This document shows positions 52,620 through 61,347 of a DNA stretch of 64,000 nucleotides, piece by piece; the first letter of the stretch is position 1; each line of letters starts with the position of its first letter. The notes under the pieces are model-generated. The model was not told the origin of the DNA. It made no database searches and saw only the letters and a program-made list of their open reading frames with translations. Source of the DNA: Terriglobia bacterium (GTDB lineage Bacteria > Acidobacteriota > Terriglobia > Terriglobales > Acidobacteriaceae); the NCBI GenBank assembly GCA_020072845.1, contig JAIQGF010000001.1, positions 186,001 to 250,000 of the forward strand, in the 5' to 3' direction. Both the position numbers and the translations under genes were made by a program.

Positions 52620-52983
52620 TTCGACACTCCACAGCGGTCGCCGCCCCCACTCACATGGCTGCGACCCGCGGTAATCCGTTGAGGACTACGGCTTTCGAAT
52701 TAACGGGGGAGGGCTGCATATTATCGCTCTGCGCTTAGGTGTCAACAGGAATTCCTGAATTCATCCCACGCCGGAGACGGCGGTGGTTACGACTGTAACT
52801 CGCGGAAGAATCAGACCAAAACCTCGAGAAGTGGAACTGGTGGCGGCGGTTGGACTCGAACTTGAGCCGGTTTGCGGGCGTGAGCGACCCCGAGCGCAGC
52901 CGAGGGGGAGCGGGAGCCCGCTGGCGAAATCCTGAGCCCGCCTTTGGCGAAGGACCTCTTGAGAGCCGATCTGAGGGGGAAAC
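52620..52983. other. Leader of the giant gene with a duplicated tRNA end
   Basis: 364 bp without a gene. A 27-bp copy of the tRNA-Met 3' end lies at 52835-52861. An A/G-rich stretch (GAGCGCAGCCGAGGGGGAGC) lies between this copy and the tRNA. Nothing else is seen. Confidence 0.6.
52835..52861. repeat. Partial tRNA-Met 3' end duplicate, att-site-like
   Basis: AACTGGTGGCGGCGGTTGGA plus CTCGAAC is identical to 52981-53007, which is the CCA end, acceptor and T-arm of the tRNA. A copy of a tRNA 3' end is the usual mark of a site-specific integration. Confidence 0.85.
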
Positions 52984-53060
52984 TGGTGGCGGCGGTTGGA
53001 CTCGAACCAACGACCTAGGGATTATGAGACCCTCGCTCTAGCCACCTGAGCTACACCGCC
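52984..53060 (-). tRNA. tRNA-Met (CAT)
   Basis: A 77-base cloverleaf on the minus strand with encoded CCA. The acceptor pairs GGCGGTG with CGCCGCC (one G-T pair). D-arm GCTC/GAGC, anticodon loop CTCATAA with anticodon CAT, T-arm GTTGG-TTCGAGT-CCAAC. The AGGGTCTCATAATCCCT arm looks like an elongator tRNA-Met; the tRNA-Ile2 that is read AUA cannot be fully excluded from sequence alone. Confidence 0.93.
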
Positions 53061-53273
53061 ACATAGGAAGCCGCGCCCGGTGGCGCGGCAAGCGAGACCA
53101 CTTCCAATTCTATGAGTCGCGTGGAAACAGTGTCAAACTTTCACCGCGGGCCATGTCCCCTCGAGGGAAAAGAACGGTAGCGTCGGGCAGGGTTCCCGCA
53201 TCCAAACACAGGTATAATGTGAGCCACTGGCTCACCAGTGAGTCGGCTCGAATCAGCAGCGCGTGGGAGTTTC

Positions 53274-54509
53274 ATGTCCAAGAAAGTCAAAGCAGTAATC
53301 CTGACGGTTTCCATCGCCATCGTTCTGTTCACCATCGCCGGCGGGCTGGGAGTCCGCGCGGCGTCGAACGACGGCGCCTATCGCCAGCTCGGTGTTTACA
53401 GCGAGGTGTTGTCGCGCATCCGCAGCGAGTATGTGGAGGAGCCCAACATCCCGCAGGTGACCGACGGCGCGCTGCACGGCCTGTTGGAATCACTCGATCC
53501 CAACTCCAGCTATCTGACGCCGGCCGAATACAAGAAGTATCGCTCGCATAAGGCCGAAGCCAAGGGGCAGATCGGGGCCACCATTTCCAAGCGCTTCGGC
53601 TACGGCGCGGTGATCTCGGTGATCCCCGGCGGCCCGGCCGACAAGGCGGGCATCGAGAATGGCGACATCTTCGAAGCCATTGAAGGGCGCACCACGCGCG
53701 AGATGTCGCTGGCAGAAATTCAGTCGCTGCTGGCGGGCGAACCGGGATCGAACGTGAACGTCTCGGTGGTGCGCGCGCGGCGCGCCGAGCCGCAGAAGGT
53801 CACCATCACCCGCAATACCGTCAAGATTCCCGACGTCAGCGAGAAGAGTCTTGAGGACGGCATCGTCTACATCAAGGTGGATGCCTTTAACAAGGGCAAG
53901 GCGCAGGAGATCGCCAACAAGCTCAAGGCCGACCAGTTGAAGGGCGCGAAGAAGATCATTCTCGACCTGCGCGACTGCGCCGAGGGCGACGTGCAGGAAG
54001 GCGTCGCCACCGCCAACCTTTTCCTGGACCACGGCATCATCGCCTATCTGCAGGGGCAGCGCTACCCGCGCGAGACCTTCAATGCCGACCTGAATAAGGT
54101 GGTCACCGGCCTGCCGCTGGTGGTGATGGTGAATCGCGGCACCGCCGGCCCGGCCGAGATCGTGGCCGCCGCCATCCTGGAGAACGCGCGCGGCGACGTG
54201 TTGGGCGACAAGACTTTTGGCGTCGGCTCGGTGCAGAAAGTGATCGAGATCCCCGACGGCTCGGCGCTGATCCTGTCCATCGCCAAGTACTACACGCCCG
54301 CCGGCAAGGCGATCCAGGACACGGCGATTACTCCCAACATCCTGGTCGCCGATAGCAACGACGACTTCGTGCTGCCGGACGACGACGACAACTCCGGCGC
54401 GCCCGACCAGCCGAAGAAACAGCGTACGCTGCAGAACGATGAGCAGCTCAAGCGCGCCATCGAGGTGCTGAAGAGCCGCGACGCCAAGGTCGCCAGCGCC
54501 GCCAAGTAG
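53274..54509 (+). CDS. S41-family (CtpA-like) protein lacking both catalytic residues
   Basis: 411 residues. There is an N-terminal anchor or signal segment (AVILTVSIAIVLFTIAGGLG), then a PDZ domain (about 98-175, GYGAVISVIPGGPADKAGIE) and an S41 core. In Tsp and CtpA the catalytic Ser lies in S-A-S-A-S-E and the Lys in T-F-G-K-G, 25 residues later. Here these are T-A-G-P-A-E (Gly292) and T-F-G-V-G (Val317), with the 25-residue spacing kept. The protease core is otherwise intact. The protein is thus probably an inactive scaffold or regulator. The ATG at 53274 is favoured (frame open to 53238). A strong terminator follows. Confidence 0.88.
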   Translation: MSKKVKAVILTVSIAIVLFTIAGGLGVRAASNDGAYRQLGVYSEVLSRIRSEYVEEPNIPQVTDGALHGLLESLDPNSSYLTPAEYKKYRSHKAEAKGQIGATISKRFGYGAVISVIPGGPADKAGIENGDIFEAIEGRTTREMSLAEIQSLLAGEPGSNVNVSVVRARRAEPQKVTITRNTVKIPDVSEKSLEDGIVYIKVDAFNKGKAQEIANKLKADQLKGAKKIILDLRDCAEGDVQEGVATANLFLDHGIIAYLQGQRYPRETFNADLNKVVTGLPLVVMVNRGTAGPAEIVAAAILENARGDVLGDKTFGVGSVQKVIEIPDGSALILSIAKYYTPAGKAIQDTAITPNILVADSNDDFVLPDDDDNSGAPDQPKKQRTLQNDEQLKRAIEVLKSRDAKVASAAK

Positions 54510-54538
54510 CCGGCGTTCATTTCTCGTGAAATGTGTAG

Positions 54539-54564
54539 CCCGGCCGCCCTCGGCCGGGTTTTTT
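54539..54564 (+). terminator. Rho-independent terminator after the S41 gene
   Basis: CCCGGCCG-CCCT-CGGCCGGG followed by TTTTTT. Confidence 0.92.
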
Positions 54565-54753
54565 CTTTCCTCATTAGGGTGCGTGGCGCGCGAATTACCC
54601 GCAGGGGCCGCGCTACTCGGCGTATACTGAACCCAGCGCTGAGATGCACCAGATCCTGCGCTTGCGCCTTCGCGATCTAGGGCCTGTAACTCGAGGCCAT
54701 GTCCACGGTTTCAATCCGCCAACCGGTCAGCCAGAAAGATATAGGTGTAGGGC

Positions 54754-55344
54754 ATGAAACGACCGCCGCCAGTGCGAGCAGCCAGCCTCTCTGCCGTCAA
54801 GAAACACGTTCTGATGGTGGTAACCCGCAGCCCCAAGAACAACCTGCGCGTCAATGTCTTGCGGAAGCACGGGCTGGAGGTGGTGTGCGCCAATCACATC
54901 GGCGATGCGCGCATGCTCTGGCACCCGGACACCTATGACCTGGTCCTGTTTGACCTGCGCCACGAAAATGGCGCCGCGACAGAGCTTTGCCGCGACATCA
55001 AGGCCGAGCGGCCGGGCCAGCTCGTCGCCTTCCTGGTCGGCAAGCCGGACTATCTGGCCAACGCGCCTTTGAAGGGTGAGCTCGACAGCGATGAAGCTCC
55101 CAAGCGCTACGAGGAGACGTTGCGCCAGCTCATGGCCACGGCTTGCGAAGCTTTGCCGCAGCGCGGCGGATTCCTGGAAGCGACCTGGAAGATGTCCCTC
55201 GCCCGCGCGGTCAAGCCAAGCTCGGTTCCGCGGCCGCCAGCGCCGGAAGTTCAGCACGTCGCCGAACTGGCGGAAGTCCCGGTCACGTTTTCCTTTGGCG
55301 ACGCGGTCAGGCAGGCCGAGGCCACCGGGCAGGAATCTTCGTGA
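54754..55344 (+). CDS. Receiver-like (CheY-fold) protein
   Basis: 196 residues. The first 120 resemble a receiver: KKHVLMVVTRSPKNNLRVNV, YDLVLFDLRHENGAATELCRD (probable acceptor Asp in LFDLRHENG), then QLVAFLVGKPDYL. The acidic pair near the first strand (usually DD) is missing (VVTRS), so phosphorylation is doubtful. The remainder is helical and then Pro-rich. No kinase neighbours it. ATG at 54754 follows GTAGGG weakly. The function is unknown; I regard it as a degenerate response regulator. Confidence 0.6.
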   Translation: MKRPPPVRAASLSAVKKHVLMVVTRSPKNNLRVNVLRKHGLEVVCANHIGDARMLWHPDTYDLVLFDLRHENGAATELCRDIKAERPGQLVAFLVGKPDYLANAPLKGELDSDEAPKRYEETLRQLMATACEALPQRGGFLEATWKMSLARAVKPSSVPRPPAPEVQHVAELAEVPVTFSFGDAVRQAEATGQESS

Positions 55345-55591
55345 TGCGGGTTCCGCGCGAATGTAACACCGGCATCAAGCTGCTGCAGCACCTGGCATCT
55401 CTTCACCGCGCATCTTTGAATCTGTGCCCGGTCTTTTTTAATGGCAAGATGATTCTCCCCAGGGAAGGGCCCGGCGATCTCGCCAGCAAGATCGAATCGA
55501 TGCTGGCCGGGTCCAATCTCTTGGAGTTCTCCTGGTAACCACCTCCGCCGTCGTCCCGTGCTATTCTGATTTCGCGCCCCGTTGAGTTTCC

Positions 55592-57820
55592 ATGAAGTCG
55601 ATCTATGCCGAGCTGCCGCCCGTGGAAGTGGCGGGAACCAAGCTGGTGGGACGCGTGGTCTTCGCCCTGCTGGTGTTGGCGTCCGCGCTGATCGGCGCCT
55701 TCGGCGGCCTGCTGCTGGTCTATTCCACCGACCTGCCCGAGGTCGGCGAACTGCAGCGCTATCACCCTTCCACCATCACCGAGCTTTACGACGACCAGGG
55801 GCGCGTGGTCGGCTCCTTCGCGTTGCAGCGGCGCGTGGTGGCCGGTTACGACGATTTCCCCAAAGTCCTGCGCGACGCCATCATCTCCGTCGAAGACAAG
55901 GATTTTGAAAAACACTGGGGCGTGAACTTCTGGCGGATTCTCGGCGCCGCCTACAAGGACATCGCGCTCGGCCAGAAGGCGCAGGGCGGCTCGACGCTCA
56001 CCATGCAGCTTTCGCGCAACCTGTTCCTCACGCCCGAGCGCCGCTTCCATCGCAAGATCCAGGAGATCATGCTGGCCATCCAGATTGAGCGGCGCTTCAC
56101 CAAGCCGCAAATCTTCACCCTGTATGCCAACCAGATTTTTCTCGGCCACGGCGCTTACGGCTTCGAAGCCGGCTCGCTGCTCTATTTCAGCAAGCATGCC
56201 AAGGACCTGACGATCGAGGAAGCCGCGCTGCTGGCCGGCCTGCCCAAGGCGCCGAACTTCTATTCGCCGCTCAACAATCCCGAGCGCGCCGCCCGCCGCC
56301 GCAACCTGGTCATCAACGCCATGCTGGAGGACGGCAAGATCACCGCCGACCAGGCCGCGCACGCCAAGTCCATGCCCATCCTGCTGCACCTCCAAAAGGA
56401 CCCCAACTATTTGGCGCCCTACTTCGCGGAAGAAGTCCGCCGCTATCTGGAGAAGAAGTACGGCACCGACGAGGTCCACCAGGGCGGCCTGCGCGTCTAC
56501 ACCACGCTCAACCAGGAAATGCAGGAAGCCGCCAACCGCGCCCTGCTCGACGGCCTGGCCGCTTACGAACGCCGCCACGGCTGGAAGGGCAACTTGCCCA
56601 ACATGGTCGCCGCCGGCCTCGACATCGACAAGTACCAGAACCCCGATTGGGACGAACCCATGACGCCGGGCAGCTACGTGCACGCGCTCGTTCTCGACGT
56701 CAGAAAGGCCGCGGCGACGGTAAAGTTCGCACGGTACACGGCGACCCTGGCGCCGGCGGACATCGCCTGGACCACGCACAAGTCGCCGGATGAAATCCTC
56801 GCCCGCGGCGACATTGCCTACGTCAAAGTCGTGTCGCTCTCCGAAACCGGCCCCTCCAAAGTGTCGCTCGAGCAGGACTCGGGCACGCAGGGCGCGCTGC
56901 TCGCCATTGACAACGCCACCGGCGATATCAAGGCGATGGTCGGCGGGCGCGACTTCGACGAATCGAAATTCAACCGCGCCACCCAGGCCATGCGGCAGGT
57001 TGGCTCCTCGTTCAAGCCCTACGTGTACACCGCCGCAATTGACGGCGGCGCCACCCCCGACGACATCATCCTCGACGCGCCCGTGACCTACTCCACCGCC
57101 TCCGGCCCCTACTCGCCGCACAACTACGACGGAAAATTCGAGGGCAACATCACGCTGCGGCGCGCCATCGCGCAGTCGCGCAATATTCCGGCGCTCAAGA
57201 CCGCGGCCCGCGTCGGCATCAGCACCGTCATCGAGTACGCGCGCAAGTTCGGCGTCACCTCGCCTCTCCCTCCGGTGCTGCCGCTTGCCCTTGGCGCCGC
57301 CGACATGACGCTGATGGAGCAGACCTCCGCCTTCACCACCTTCCCCAACGACGGCGTTCGTGTCGTGCCGCGATACATTCGCAAGGTCGTGGGATACGAC
57401 GGCCGCACCCTGGAAGAGAACTATCCCGACGTGAAAGACGTCATCAGCCCGCGCACCGCGCGCATCATGACTTCCCTGCTGCGCGAGGTGGTGCTGCACG
57501 GCACCGGCTACCAGGCCAGCAAGCTCAAGCATCCGCTCGCCGGGAAAACCGGCACCACCAACGATTTCACCGACGCCTGGTTTGTCGGCTTCTCGCCCTC
57601 CATCGCCTGCGGCGTCTGGATCGGCTACGACGAGAAGAAGACGCTCGGCAAGAAAGAAACCGGGGCGCTGGCCGCCCTGCCCGTCTGGATTGACTTCATG
57701 AAGGTCGCGCTCAAGGGCCGCGACAAGGAAGACTTCACTCCTCCTCCCGATCTGCCGCGCAACAACGCCGCCAGGGTGGACACGCCCGACTTCCGCCCCA
57801 GCGACGCCGTAAGCCACTAG
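55592..57820 (+). CDS. Penicillin-binding protein 1A type (bifunctional)
   Basis: 742 residues with a membrane anchor (about 22-46). The glycosyltransferase 51 domain has the catalytic Glu in ISVEDKDFEKHWG, then GGSTLTMQLSRNLF and QIERRFTKPQIF. The transpeptidase domain has S472-x-x-K475 in VGSSFKPY, S-R-N in AQSRNIPAL and K-T-G in LAGKTGTTNDFTD. It polymerises and cross-links peptidoglycan at the inner membrane. The C-terminus has no PASTA domain, but the next gene encodes one, in the same orientation (138 bp away). A likely SD precedes the ATG at 55592. Confidence 0.95.
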   Translation: MKSIYAELPPVEVAGTKLVGRVVFALLVLASALIGAFGGLLLVYSTDLPEVGELQRYHPSTITELYDDQGRVVGSFALQRRVVAGYDDFPKVLRDAIISVEDKDFEKHWGVNFWRILGAAYKDIALGQKAQGGSTLTMQLSRNLFLTPERRFHRKIQEIMLAIQIERRFTKPQIFTLYANQIFLGHGAYGFEAGSLLYFSKHAKDLTIEEAALLAGLPKAPNFYSPLNNPERAARRRNLVINAMLEDGKITADQAAHAKSMPILLHLQKDPNYLAPYFAEEVRRYLEKKYGTDEVHQGGLRVYTTLNQEMQEAANRALLDGLAAYERRHGWKGNLPNMVAAGLDIDKYQNPDWDEPMTPGSYVHALVLDVRKAAATVKFARYTATLAPADIAWTTHKSPDEILARGDIAYVKVVSLSETGPSKVSLEQDSGTQGALLAIDNATGDIKAMVGGRDFDESKFNRATQAMRQVGSSFKPYVYTAAIDGGATPDDIILDAPVTYSTASGPYSPHNYDGKFEGNITLRRAIAQSRNIPALKTAARVGISTVIEYARKFGVTSPLPPVLPLALGAADMTLMEQTSAFTTFPNDGVRVVPRYIRKVVGYDGRTLEENYPDVKDVISPRTARIMTSLLREVVLHGTGYQASKLKHPLAGKTGTTNDFTDAWFVGFSPSIACGVWIGYDEKKTLGKKETGALAALPVWIDFMKVALKGRDKEDFTPPPDLPRNNAARVDTPDFRPSDAVSH

Positions 57821-57958
57821 ACCCAGTCTCGCCGCGCAGCCTGCAGGCCCCGCCGCCCTGCCGGGGCTGACTAAAGTCGTGGCACTGACGGTTGGGGCGC
57901 CGGCCGCCGCCAACCGCCGCACGCACCCCGCTCCGCGCTACAATCGTGACCCTCAGCC

Positions 57959-58684
57959 ATGCGCGGATTTTTCCGATTCCTCCTCCTCGGACTGGTGTTG
58001 CTGATCGTCGCCATGACGTCGGCCTTGACCGCCATGCGGGTCGCCATTCACGGGCGCGAAGTCGTGGTGCCCAAACTGGTCGGCCTCACGCCCGCACAAG
58101 CGGAGCGCCTCGCGCTGCAGAATGGGTTGCTGGTTGAATTCGAGAACCGCTTCTACAGCACCGACATCCCGCAAGGGCGCATCCTGTCGCAGGAGCCGTT
58201 TGCCGGGGAGAAGGTCCGCCGCGGCTGGCATGTGCGGCTCGCCGAAAGCCTCGGCCCGCAGCACGTGGTCATTCCCGACGTCGTCGGCCAAAGCAGCCGC
58301 GCCGCCGAAATCAATCTTCGCCGCCGCGGCCTGGAGCCCGGCACCGTCGCCTACGCGCACCTCCCCGGCCGGCTCGAAGACCAGGTGATCGCGCAGAGCC
58401 CGCCGCCCGCTGCCGTCGGCGTGGCATCGCCCAAGGTGAATATGCTGTTTGCCTTGCCGCCGGAGCCGTTCGCCTTCGTCATGCCGAACCTGGTCGGCCG
58501 GCATCTCTCCGATGCGGCTCGTGCCATCCAGGACGCCGGGCTGAAGCTCGGCAATGTGCGCACCGCCGCGGTCGACCTCACAGCCACCAACGCCGGCGCA
58601 CCCACCGTCGTGAGCAGGCAATCTCCAACCGCGGGACAAAGAGTTGCCCGCGGCAGCAGCGTCGAGCTGGAAGTCGCAAAGTAG
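57959..58684 (+). CDS. Membrane-anchored protein with three PASTA domains
   Basis: 241 residues: an N-terminal anchor (FFRFLLLGLVLLIVAMTSAL) and three PASTA repeats of about 65 residues. They start at VVVPKLVGLTPAQAERLAL, VVIPDVVGQSSRAAEINLR and FVMPNLVGRHLSDAARAIQ. PASTA domains bind peptidoglycan or beta-lactam-like fragments and are usual in PBPs and Stk1-type kinases. Here they form a separate protein directly after a PBP1A-type gene, suggesting a split PBP-PASTA unit. No kinase domain is present. Confidence 0.88.
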   Translation: MRGFFRFLLLGLVLLIVAMTSALTAMRVAIHGREVVVPKLVGLTPAQAERLALQNGLLVEFENRFYSTDIPQGRILSQEPFAGEKVRRGWHVRLAESLGPQHVVIPDVVGQSSRAAEINLRRRGLEPGTVAYAHLPGRLEDQVIAQSPPPAAVGVASPKVNMLFALPPEPFAFVMPNLVGRHLSDAARAIQDAGLKLGNVRTAAVDLTATNAGAPTVVSRQSPTAGQRVARGSSVELEVAK

Positions 58685-58863
58685 TCGACCACGGATTTCC
58701 ACGGATGCACACGGATCGTAGAAAGGCAATTTTTCAGAATGACCTGTCGGCCTCGGCGCCCCAACGGGGCTGCTGTGTAGATGCCCCAAGAAACGACTGC
58801 CACAGGCCTCCTCGCGTCTGCGCTCCACTAATCTGATCCGTGTTCATCCGTGACAATCCGTGG
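58685..58863. repeat. CCACGGATTT-word inverted repeat
   Basis: CCACGGATTTCCACGGATGC and ACACGGATCG (58690-58719) face TCCGTGTTCATCCGTGACAA and TCCGTGG (58838-58863). The arms close a two-sided spacer between convergent genes. Confidence 0.7.
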
Positions 58864-60195
58864 TTAAGCTTTTTCCAGCATCGCCGCGAAAAAACCATCT
58901 CCCGGCGGCGCGCCCGGGATCGTCCGCAGATATGGCCCGTCGAGTAACGCGTCAATGTCCTCCCACGCCAGCTCGCCCGATTCCTTCAGCCGCTCCAGCT
59001 CTGCCCGGCAATCCACGATTTCGAAGTCCGCGCGCGACTGCAACGCCTCTTCCACCACCTGCACATTTTCTTCCGCCTCCAGCGAGCAGGTGGAATAGAC
59101 CAGGCATCCGCCGCTGCGAACGTGTTGCATGGTCGCCTTCAGGATGGCCACTTGCCGCGCGTGCAGATCGGCGAGGTCCGCGGCCGTCAGCCGCCACTTG
59201 CTCTCCGGATTGCGCGCCAGCGTCCCGGTGCCGGAGCAGGGCACGTCCGCCAGCACCCAGTCGAACAGCCCGCATACCGGCAGCTCGGTCGCATCCGCCA
59301 TCATGACGGTGACGTTGGGCAGCGCTGCCAGCCGCTCCTGCAACAGCGCCGCCCGGTGCGGATGAATGTCGGTGGCGATGATCTCCGCTTCGGGATTGCG
59401 CTCCGCCATGATCGCCGTCTTGCCGCCTGGCGCCGCGCAACAGTCCAGCAATCGCTCACCGCTTCCCACCAGCAGTCCTACCAGTTGCGACGCCTCGTCC
59501 TGGATGGCAACCCGCCCGGTGCGAAACGCCGCCGTGTCGGTCACGTCGCCCTTGACCACTCGCCGTGCAGAAGCGAGCAGCGCGCCGCGTTTCAATTGAA
59601 TGCCCTCGCGCCGCAACTCCTCTTCCGCCGCCGGATCGCGCAGCCGGAGCGCGGTTTCGGGCACCTGCTGGTTGAATGCGCAGATCCTGTCCGCGTTTTC
59701 GATGCCGTAGTGTTCCGCCCATCGCTCCACCAGCCACAGCGGATGGGCATGCAGCGCGGCGGTTGCGGGCACGCTCCTCCCACGCGGGAATGGCGCCGGC
59801 TCCATCAGCTCGGGCTTCTCGGCCAGCTTGCGCAGCACGGCGTTGGCGAACGGCACCGAGTACCGCCGCCGCGCCCGCTTCACCAGTTCGACGCTCTCAT
59901 GCACCGCCGCCCGCGCCGGCAGCCGCAGAAATCCGATCTGGTACGCGCCCAGTCGCAACGCCGTCAGCACCTCCGGATCGAGCTTTTCCAGCGGCTGCGA
60001 CGACACCGCGCCAATGCCCAGGTCCAGCCGCGATCGCCAGCGCAGCGTCCCCATCACCAGCTCGGTGCACAGCGCGCGGTCCTGTTGGGAGAGTTGTTCC
60101 AGGCGATCGGAGTGCAGCAGCTCGGAGGCGTACGCCTGCTGCTGCTCCACGCGGAGCAGAATGTCGAACGCGGCTTCGCGCGCAGGAGAAGGCAT
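58864..60195 (-). CDS. rsmB: 16S rRNA (cytosine-967-C5)-methyltransferase
   Basis: 443 residues. The first 140 form a NusB-like RNA-binding domain (AREAAFDILLRVEQQQAYA). The methyltransferase part has the SAM-binding LLDCCAAPGGKTAIMAE, the DVPCSGTGTLARNPE motif and the nucleophile Cys in VYSTCSLEAEENVQVVE. RsmB methylates C967 of 16S rRNA. It follows fmt in the same direction; a CACAGAG-word repeat separates them, as in many fmt-rsmB operons. Confidence 0.95.
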   Translation of the reverse strand: MPSPAREAAFDILLRVEQQQAYASELLHSDRLEQLSQQDRALCTELVMGTLRWRSRLDLGIGAVSSQPLEKLDPEVLTALRLGAYQIGFLRLPARAAVHESVELVKRARRRYSVPFANAVLRKLAEKPELMEPAPFPRGRSVPATAALHAHPLWLVERWAEHYGIENADRICAFNQQVPETALRLRDPAAEEELRREGIQLKRGALLASARRVVKGDVTDTAAFRTGRVAIQDEASQLVGLLVGSGERLLDCCAAPGGKTAIMAERNPEAEIIATDIHPHRAALLQERLAALPNVTVMMADATELPVCGLFDWVLADVPCSGTGTLARNPESKWRLTAADLADLHARQVAILKATMQHVRSGGCLVYSTCSLEAEENVQVVEEALQSRADFEIVDCRAELERLKESGELAWEDIDALLDGPYLRTIPGAPPGDGFFAAMLEKA

Positions 60196-60198
60196 GGT

Positions 60199-60290
60199 GA
60201 CCCAATGAAAAAGCTGAACACAGAGTCACAGAGACCCAGAAAGAAGAATTACCTCTGTGCCTCTGTGTCCCTGTGTTCTTCCGTGCCGAG
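60199..60290. repeat. CACAGAG-word inverted repeat
   Basis: ACACAGAGTCACAGAGACCC faces CTCTGTGCCTCTGTGTCCC. It sits at the fmt-rsmB junction; part of it encodes the last residues of Fmt (LGTEEHRDTEAQR). Confidence 0.7.
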
Positions 60291-61238
60291 GTGCTCGCTC
60301 GATTTAGGATGATACCCGTGAATAAAGTCCCGCGCAGCCATCCGCTTCTTTCCTTCCGGCTGCACGGTCAGCACCTCCAGCACGGTCCGCTCGCCGCAAA
60401 AGACAAATAACCGGTCCTTTTCCACGCTCAGCTCGCCGGGCGCGACCGCTGACTCCTGGCGCCTGACTCCTGACTCCTCTACCGGCCTTGCCGCCCACAC
60501 GTTCAGGGTCTTGCCGCGAAACGTGGTGTACGCGCCCGGCCAGGGCTGAAACCCGCGCAGGCGGTTGCAGATCTGGCGCGCGCTGCGCCGAAAATCAATC
60601 TGCCCGTCTTCTTTCTTGAGAATCGGCGCCAGGGTCGCTTGCGCATTATCCTGCTTGCGCGGCGTGATTGTGCCCGCCTGCAATCCCGCGAGTGTTTCCA
60701 CCATCAGCGGCGCGCCCATCTCCGCCAGCCGAGGCGCCAACGTGACCGCCGTGTCCTCCGCCGCAATGGGTGTCTCGCGCTGCAGCAGGATGTCGCCCGT
60801 ATCCAGCCCGGGGTCAATCCGCATGGTGGTCACGCCGGTGACAGTCTCGCCCGACGCAATCGCCCACTGCACCGGCGCCGCGCCGCGATACTTCGGCAGC
60901 AGCGAACCATGCAGGTTGATGTTCCCCAGCGGCGGCAGGTCAATCATCCACTGCGGAATGATGCGCCCGTAGCCGACCACCACGATCGCCTCCGGCCGGA
61001 TCTCCTCCAGCCGCGCGCGAAAGTCCAAATTGTTTTTGATCTTTTCCGGCTGCGTCACCTCGAGGCCTAGCCTTTGCGCCAGTTGCTTCACCGGCGGCGC
61101 GCTCAGTTCCATGCCGCGCCCGCTGGGGCGATCCGGCTGGGTCACGACCAGGCGCACGGAATGCCCGGCGGCGGCGTTGGTTAGCGCCTGCAGCGCGGGT
61201 ACGGCGAATTGCGGAGTGCCACAGAAGATTACGTCCAT
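60249..61238 (-). CDS. fmt: Methionyl-tRNA formyltransferase
   Basis: 329 residues from the ATG at 61238 (MDVIFCGTPQFAVPALQAL). The formyltransferase core has VVGYGRIIPQWMIDLPPLGN, then NLHGSLLPKYRGAAPVQWA with the catalytic His and Asn region, and LDTGDILLQRETPI. Fmt formylates Met-tRNA-fMet for initiation. Residues about 251-261 (ESGVRRQESAV) translate a repeat of GGAGTCAGGAGTC-like words between the catalytic and C-terminal domains. The C-terminus also runs into a repeat. Together with def the gene provides N-terminal formylation and its removal. Confidence 0.95.
   Translation of the reverse strand: MDVIFCGTPQFAVPALQALTNAAAGHSVRLVVTQPDRPSGRGMELSAPPVKQLAQRLGLEVTQPEKIKNNLDFRARLEEIRPEAIVVVGYGRIIPQWMIDLPPLGNINLHGSLLPKYRGAAPVQWAIASGETVTGVTTMRIDPGLDTGDILLQRETPIAAEDTAVTLAPRLAEMGAPLMVETLAGLQAGTITPRKQDNAQATLAPILKKEDGQIDFRRSARQICNRLRGFQPWPGAYTTFRGKTLNVWAARPVEESGVRRQESAVAPGELSVEKDRLFVFCGERTVLEVLTVQPEGKKRMAARDFIHGYHPKSSEHLGTEEHRDTEAQR
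60458..60486. repeat. CTGACTCCT tandem repeat inside fmt
   Basis: Three copies of CTGACTCCTGGCGCCTGACT-like words. They are in frame within fmt, between its two domains. Confidence 0.7.
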
Positions 61239-61347
61239 TTGGTAATTGGGTAACTTGGTAATTGGGTAATTTGGAGAGGTCTGCCGCACCGCATGAGGTT
61301 GTTTAAATTACCAACTTACCAAATTACGAAATTACCAAATCACTTCC
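61238..61347. repeat. GGTAATTGGG-word inverted repeat
   Basis: TTTGGTAATTGGGTAACTTG (61238-61280) faces AATTACCAACTTACCAAATT and GAAATTACCAAATC (61307-61341). A large hairpin fills the def-fmt gap. Confidence 0.75.

Noticed and set aside
52835-53060. A second tRNA gene at 52835
   Set aside because: Only the 3' end of the tRNA is copied; there is no anticodon arm or 5' half.
55403-57922. An 839-codon minus-strand frame opposite the PBP1A gene
   Set aside because: It is a shadow of the GT51-transpeptidase gene, whose catalytic motifs are all present on the plus strand.
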